Below, in pieces: positions 61,001-64,000 of a stretch of DNA of 64,000 nucleotides. Numbering within the stretch: position 1 is the stretch's first letter; every line of letters starts with the position of its first letter. Origin of the DNA: Alistipes sp. (GTDB lineage Bacteria; Bacteroidota; Bacteroidia; Bacteroidales; Rikenellaceae); assembly GCA_017547175.1 (NCBI GenBank), contig JAFYQI010000008.1:310001-374000 (forward strand), in the 5' to 3' direction. Both the position numbers and the translations under genes were made by a program. The notes below the pieces were generated by a model. It was not told the origin of the DNA and ran no database searches. It saw nothing but the letters and a program-made list of their open reading frames with translations.

Positions 61001-61573
61001 ATGCAAATTACAGCTGCTGATATTAAGATCGGTATGTGCATCGAGATGGACGGCAAGACCTTCCTTGTAGTCGATTTCCAGCACTGCAAGCCCGGCAAGG
61101 GCCCCGCTTTCGTTCGTTCGAAGCTCAAGAACCTGGAGAATGGTCGCGTTCTGGAGAACACCTTCTCGTCGGTAGGTATCAAGATCGAGCAGGTGCGCGT
61201 AGAGCGTCGCCCCTACCAGTTCACCTACGAGGATGACCTGGGTGCTCACTTCATGCACACGGAGACTTTCGAGGAGATCAACATCGAGAAGTCGCTCATC
61301 AACAACTACGACCTGATGGCTGACGGCCAGGTAGTCGAGGTGATGTTCCACACCGAGAAGGAGCAGGTTCTTTCGGCCGAGCTTCCCCCGATCGTAGATA
61401 TGGAGGTTACCTACACCGAGCCGGGTATCAAGGGTGATACGGCTTCGACCAACTCGCTCAAGCCCGCCGTGGTTAACACGGGTGCTACGGTTAAGGTTCC
61501 CCTGTTCATCAACACAGGTGACAAGATCCGCGTAGATACGCGCACGCGCGAGTACTACGAGCGTATTAAGTAA
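61001..61573 (+). CDS. efp: Translation elongation factor P
   Basis: 190 residues, three beta-barrel domains. The tip of domain I has KPGKGPAF with Lys33 as the likely modified residue, in the E. coli-like PGKG context. Domain III ends NTGDKIRVDTRTREYYERIK. EF-P relieves ribosome stalling at polyproline stretches. No EpmA/EpmB modification genes are in the window. Codon use indicates high expression. A strong terminator follows. Confidence 0.98.
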   Translation: MQITAADIKIGMCIEMDGKTFLVVDFQHCKPGKGPAFVRSKLKNLENGRVLENTFSSVGIKIEQVRVERRPYQFTYEDDLGAHFMHTETFEEINIEKSLINNYDLMADGQVVEVMFHTEKEQVLSAELPPIVDMEVTYTEPGIKGDTASTNSLKPAVVNTGATVKVPLFINTGDKIRVDTRTREYYERIK

Positions 61574-61591
61574 GTCAACGCTTACGCAAAC

Positions 61592-61625
61592 AAAAAAGCT
61601 CCTGCCTAAGGCGGGAGCTTTTTTG
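61592..61625. terminator. Bidirectional terminator between efp and tdk
   Basis: AAGCTCCTGCC-TAA-GGCGGGAGCTT with A and T runs on either side. Confidence 0.92.
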
Positions 61626-61645
61626 TTTATCAGGTAGTGTGGGAT

Positions 61646-62215
61646 TTATCCCTGTCGTGTCAGTTCATTAAAGCAGTGGCGGCAGATGGGCTCGTAGCTG
61701 TCGTGAGCACCCAACATCACCTGCTTCTGCTCAGCCGTCAAGCGGTGCGAGTGGTGAGCCAGGTTGCCACAACGTACGCAGATGGCATGCACTTTCGTGA
61801 CATACTCGGCCGTGGCCATGAGCGTCGGCATCGGGCCGAAAGGCTTACCCAGGTAGTCCATATCCAGACCGGCCACAATGACACGCACGCCACTGTCGGC
61901 CAGTTGACGGCAGACGTCCACAATGCTCTCGTCGAAGAACTGGGCCTCGTCAATACCTACCACATCCACATCGGAGGTCATCAGCAGAATATTTTGGGGC
62001 GACTCGACGGGGGTCGAACGAATCGCGTTCGAGTCGTGCGACACGACCTCCTCCTCCGAGTAACGTACATCTATTTTCGGCTTAAAAATCTCCACCTTCT
62101 GATGTGCAAACTGTGCACGCTTCAGACGACGAATCAACTCTTCGGTCTTGCCCGAGAACATCGAGCCGCAGACCACTTCGATCCAGCCCTTGCGGCTGGC
62201 ACTCTCCATAAACAT
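61646..62215 (-). CDS. tdk: Thymidine kinase
   Basis: 189 residues, type II thymidine kinase for thymidine salvage. Walker [17 protein letters not shown] (residues 16-31), Walker B-like [13 protein letters not shown] with the catalytic Glu, and a zinc site from [11 protein letters not shown] and the C-terminal CRHCFNEL. It starts 21 bases after the murA stop, so both are on one minus-strand transcript. Confidence 0.96.
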   Translation of the reverse strand: MFMESASRKGWIEVVCGSMFSGKTEELIRRLKRAQFAHQKVEIFKPKIDVRYSEEEVVSHDSNAIRSTPVESPQNILLMTSDVDVVGIDEAQFFDESIVDVCRQLADSGVRVIVAGLDMDYLGKPFGPMPTLMATAEYVTKVHAICVRCGNLAHHSHRLTAEQKQVMLGAHDSYEPICRHCFNELTRQG

Positions 62216-62236
62216 CTTCTATCTCTCTTACTTTAA

Positions 62237-63547
62237 TTATTCTTCGATTCGCGTAATCTTGGCACCCAGCGCATTGAGGCGCTTGTCGATATCTTTGTAG
62301 CCACGGTCGATCTGGTCGATATTCTGGATCGTCGAAGTTCCCTCAGCCGACATAGCGGCAATCAGTAGGGCTACACCGGCACGAATATCGGGCGACGACA
62401 TGCGCGTAGCACGCAGGCGGTGCTGATGGTCGTGGCCGATAACCGTGGCACGGTGCGGATCGCAAAGGATAATCTGCGCACCCATATCGATCAGTTTATC
62501 GACAAAGAAGAGGCGGCTCTCGAACATCTTCTGGTGAATCAGCACGGCACCCTTCGCCTGGGTAGCCACCACCAGGAAGATCGACAGCAGGTCGGGCGTA
62601 AGACCCGGCCAGGGGGCGTCGGCAATGGTCATAATCGAACCATCGAGGAAAGTCTCGATGCTGTAGTGATCCTGCTGCGGAATATAGATATCGTCACCGC
62701 GCTGCTCGAAGCGGATACCAAGTCGAGCAAATTGGGCGGGAATGATGCCGAGGTTCTCGTACGACACATTCTTAATCGTCAGCTCGGACTGCGTCATGGC
62801 AGCCATACCGATAAACGAACCCACCTCGATCATGTCGGGCAGCATCGTGTGCTCCGTGCCACCAAGCTCCTCTACACCATGGATAGTCAGCAGGTTCGAA
62901 CCAATACCCTCAATCTTGGCACCCATGCGCACCAACATCTTGCACAACTGCTGCAGGTAAGGCTCGCAAGCGGCGTTGTAGATCGTCGTCGTACCCTTGG
63001 CCATTACGGCAGCCATCACGATATTGGCCGTACCGGTTACCGAGGCTTCATCGAGCAACATGTAGCAACCCTTCAACTCCTCAGCTTCGACCGAGAAGAA
63101 ACTATCGCCAATTTCGAAATTGAGTTTGGCTCCCAATTTCTGAAATCCCAGGAAGTGGGTGTCAAGACGACGACGCCCGATCTTATCACCACCGGGCTTG
63201 GGGATATAACCCACGCCAAAGCGAGCTAACATAGGGCCAATGAGCATGACCGAGCCCCGCAGCTTCATGGCACGACGACGGTAGTCTTCGCTCCGCAGGT
63301 AATCGAAGTCAATTTCACGAGCCGTAAAGGCATAGCTCTCTTCCGCAAGCTGCTCCACCTCTACACCCATACAACGCAGAAGTTCGATCAGGTGTAACAC
63401 ATCGAGAATGGCCGGCACATTATGTACAACTACGCGCTCGCGCGTAAGAAGCACGGCACAAAGAATTTGCAGGGCCTCGTTTTTGGCGCCTTGCGGCGTA
63501 ATAGTTCCGTGGAGGCGATGTCCGCCCTCAACCTTAAATACTGCCAT
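62237..63547 (-). CDS. murA: UDP-N-acetylglucosamine 1-carboxyvinyltransferase MurA, Asp in place of catalytic Cys
   Basis: 436 residues, first committed enzyme of peptidoglycan synthesis (transfers enolpyruvate from PEP to UDP-GlcNAc). Family blocks: QGAKNEALQILCAVLL, RGSVMLIGPMLARFG, RRRLDTHFLGFQKLGA and TIYNAACEPYLQQL. The active-site loop reads KPGGDKIGRR, with Asp121 where E. coli MurA has Cys115 (GGCTIGAR). Cys115 is the residue alkylated by fosfomycin; Asp variants (as in Mycobacterium and Chlamydia) are active and resistant. Intrinsic fosfomycin resistance is therefore predicted. Confidence 0.96.
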   Translation of the reverse strand: MAVFKVEGGHRLHGTITPQGAKNEALQILCAVLLTRERVVVHNVPAILDVLHLIELLRCMGVEVEQLAEESYAFTAREIDFDYLRSEDYRRRAMKLRGSVMLIGPMLARFGVGYIPKPGGDKIGRRRLDTHFLGFQKLGAKLNFEIGDSFFSVEAEELKGCYMLLDEASVTGTANIVMAAVMAKGTTTIYNAACEPYLQQLCKMLVRMGAKIEGIGSNLLTIHGVEELGGTEHTMLPDMIEVGSFIGMAAMTQSELTIKNVSYENLGIIPAQFARLGIRFEQRGDDIYIPQQDHYSIETFLDGSIMTIADAPWPGLTPDLLSIFLVVATQAKGAVLIHQKMFESRLFFVDKLIDMGAQIILCDPHRATVIGHDHQHRLRATRMSSPDIRAGVALLIAAMSAEGTSTIQNIDQIDRGYKDIDKRLNALGAKITRIEE

Positions 63548-63609
63548 AGTTTGGTGTTTTGCAGGTTCTCCAACTCCGATTTTCCGATTTTTCGGGGTTG
63601 GCTTCTGTA

Positions 63610-63617
63610 CAAAGATA
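63610..63617 (-). promoter_or_regulatory. -7 box of murA-tdk operon
   Basis: TATCTTTG on the minus strand, 62 bases before the murA start. Confidence 0.6.
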
Positions 63618-63668
63618 GCAAGAAAAGAGGCTTTTTGCCCCGATTTTAAAATAAATTCATGAAAAATT

Positions 63669-63698
63669 TTTGCGAATTAGTTTTTTGTTGTACTTTTG
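63669..63698 (+). promoter_or_regulatory. rpmH promoter
   Basis: TTTG (63669-63672), 18 bases, TACTTTTG (63691-63698). Confidence 0.75.
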
Positions 63699-63739
63699 CA
63701 ATCCGTAAAAAAGTCTAAAACAACAAAAACGATACAGCT

Positions 63740-63904
63740 ATGGCAATGAAGAGAACTTATCAGCCCTCGCGTCGCAAGCGTGTTAACAAGCATGGTTTCC
63801 GTGCTCGTATGGCTACGGCTAACGGCCGCAAGGTACTTGCTGCACGTCGCGCAAAGGGTCGCAAGAAGCTCACGGTATCGGACGAGTCGACCTTCAAGTA
63901 CTAA
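63740..63904 (+). CDS. rpmH: 50S ribosomal protein L34
   Basis: 54 residues from ATG 63740; ATG 63746 would give the more usual MKRTYQPS start. bL34 signature: [40 protein letters not shown], with a Bacteroidetes-type tail [11 protein letters not shown]. Small, very basic, highly expressed. It has its own promoter and terminator and is divergent from murA. Confidence 0.97.
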   Translation: MAMKRTYQPSRRKRVNKHGFRARMATANGRKVLAARRAKGRKKLTVSDESTFKY

Positions 63905-63932
63905 TCCGACCTTGCTTCATGCAAAGAAATAG

Positions 63933-63961
63933 GACCGGCCAGGCCGGTCTTTTTCTTTTTT
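63933..63961 (+). terminator. rpmH terminator
   Basis: GACCGGCC-A-GGCCGGTC followed by TTTTCTTTTTT. Confidence 0.92.
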
Positions 63962-64000
63962 ATGGCAATCAGGCATATTTTTTCCGCTCCTTGTTGCGGA

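Noticed and set aside
63962..64000. ATG at the right edge as the start of a new gene
   Set aside because: Only 13 codons are visible and the ATG lies in the tail of the rpmH terminator; not enough to support a call.

Overview
The window looks like a chromosomal segment of a Bacteroidales bacterium, most likely Alistipes or another Rikenellaceae member. The genus is an inference. The supporting signs are the many Bacteroidetes-type promoters (TAnnTTTG, often with TTTG 18-21 bases upstream), lipoproteins with acidic residues after the lipid cysteine, an S46 dipeptidyl peptidase, fimbrillin-like proteins, and families that are largely Bacteroidetes-specific (DUF4837, DUF3098, DUF4252). Most of the DNA is ordinary core genome in compact operons that end at strong hairpin terminators. 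No rRNA, CRISPR array, intact insertion sequence or prophage was seen.

Layout. 1-1.1 kb: 3' end of an S46 peptidase with an acidic-P1 (DPP11-type) arginine. 1.1-1.95 kb: a tRNA-Leu(GAG) with a duplicated tRNA tail and terminator beside it. 1.95-4.8 kb: apbE, a lipid kinase and an AraC regulator. 9.7-4.8 kb (minus): a six-gene run cvpA, rsgA, trmH-like, aminotransferase, LamG lipoprotein, nfo. 13.9-9.8 kb (minus): a ribose-type ABC importer with a DUF2291 protein, divergent from a secreted GH2-like protein that seems to lack both catalytic glutamates. 16-23 kb: wbqC, ispG, FKBP, recG, DUF3108 and a coiled-coil membrane protein. 22.8-28 kb: ftsX, a two-component system, a porin and a Gate-domain membrane protein. 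28-30.5 kb: an ECF sigma factor, a putative anti-sigma factor, a beta-barrel protein and a DUF4252 protein. 30.7-34.3 kb: DUF819 transporter, hpf, xerC/D, flavin reductase.

34.4-38.4 kb holds a 1323-residue coiled-coil surface lipoprotein with extreme codon selection. Then come a polyprenyl synthase, YfhO, SurE, L19 with a structured leader, and ClpB. 47-49.9 kb (minus): a LuxE-like acyl-adenylating enzyme, a Stealth sugar-phosphate transferase and a GT2 glycosyltransferase. 50.2-54 kb (plus): an operon of two paralogous small acidic peptides (40 and 41 residues) and two paralogous fimbrillin-like lipoproteins, the second fused to a beta-helix and GLUG-like region. A decayed BspA-type leucine-rich-repeat fragment follows. 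The right end carries a GH95 fucosidase, cardiolipin synthase, DUF4837, a polysaccharide deacetylase, an SGNH hydrolase, EF-P, thymidine kinase, MurA with Asp instead of the fosfomycin-target Cys, and L34.

The best candidates for undescribed biology are the small-peptide/fimbrillin operon (50.1-54 kb) with its C9 tract, the conserved, exactly spaced promoter module shared by the DUF819 gene and the LuxE-Stealth-GT2 operon, and the catalytically degenerate GH2 protein next to the sugar importer.
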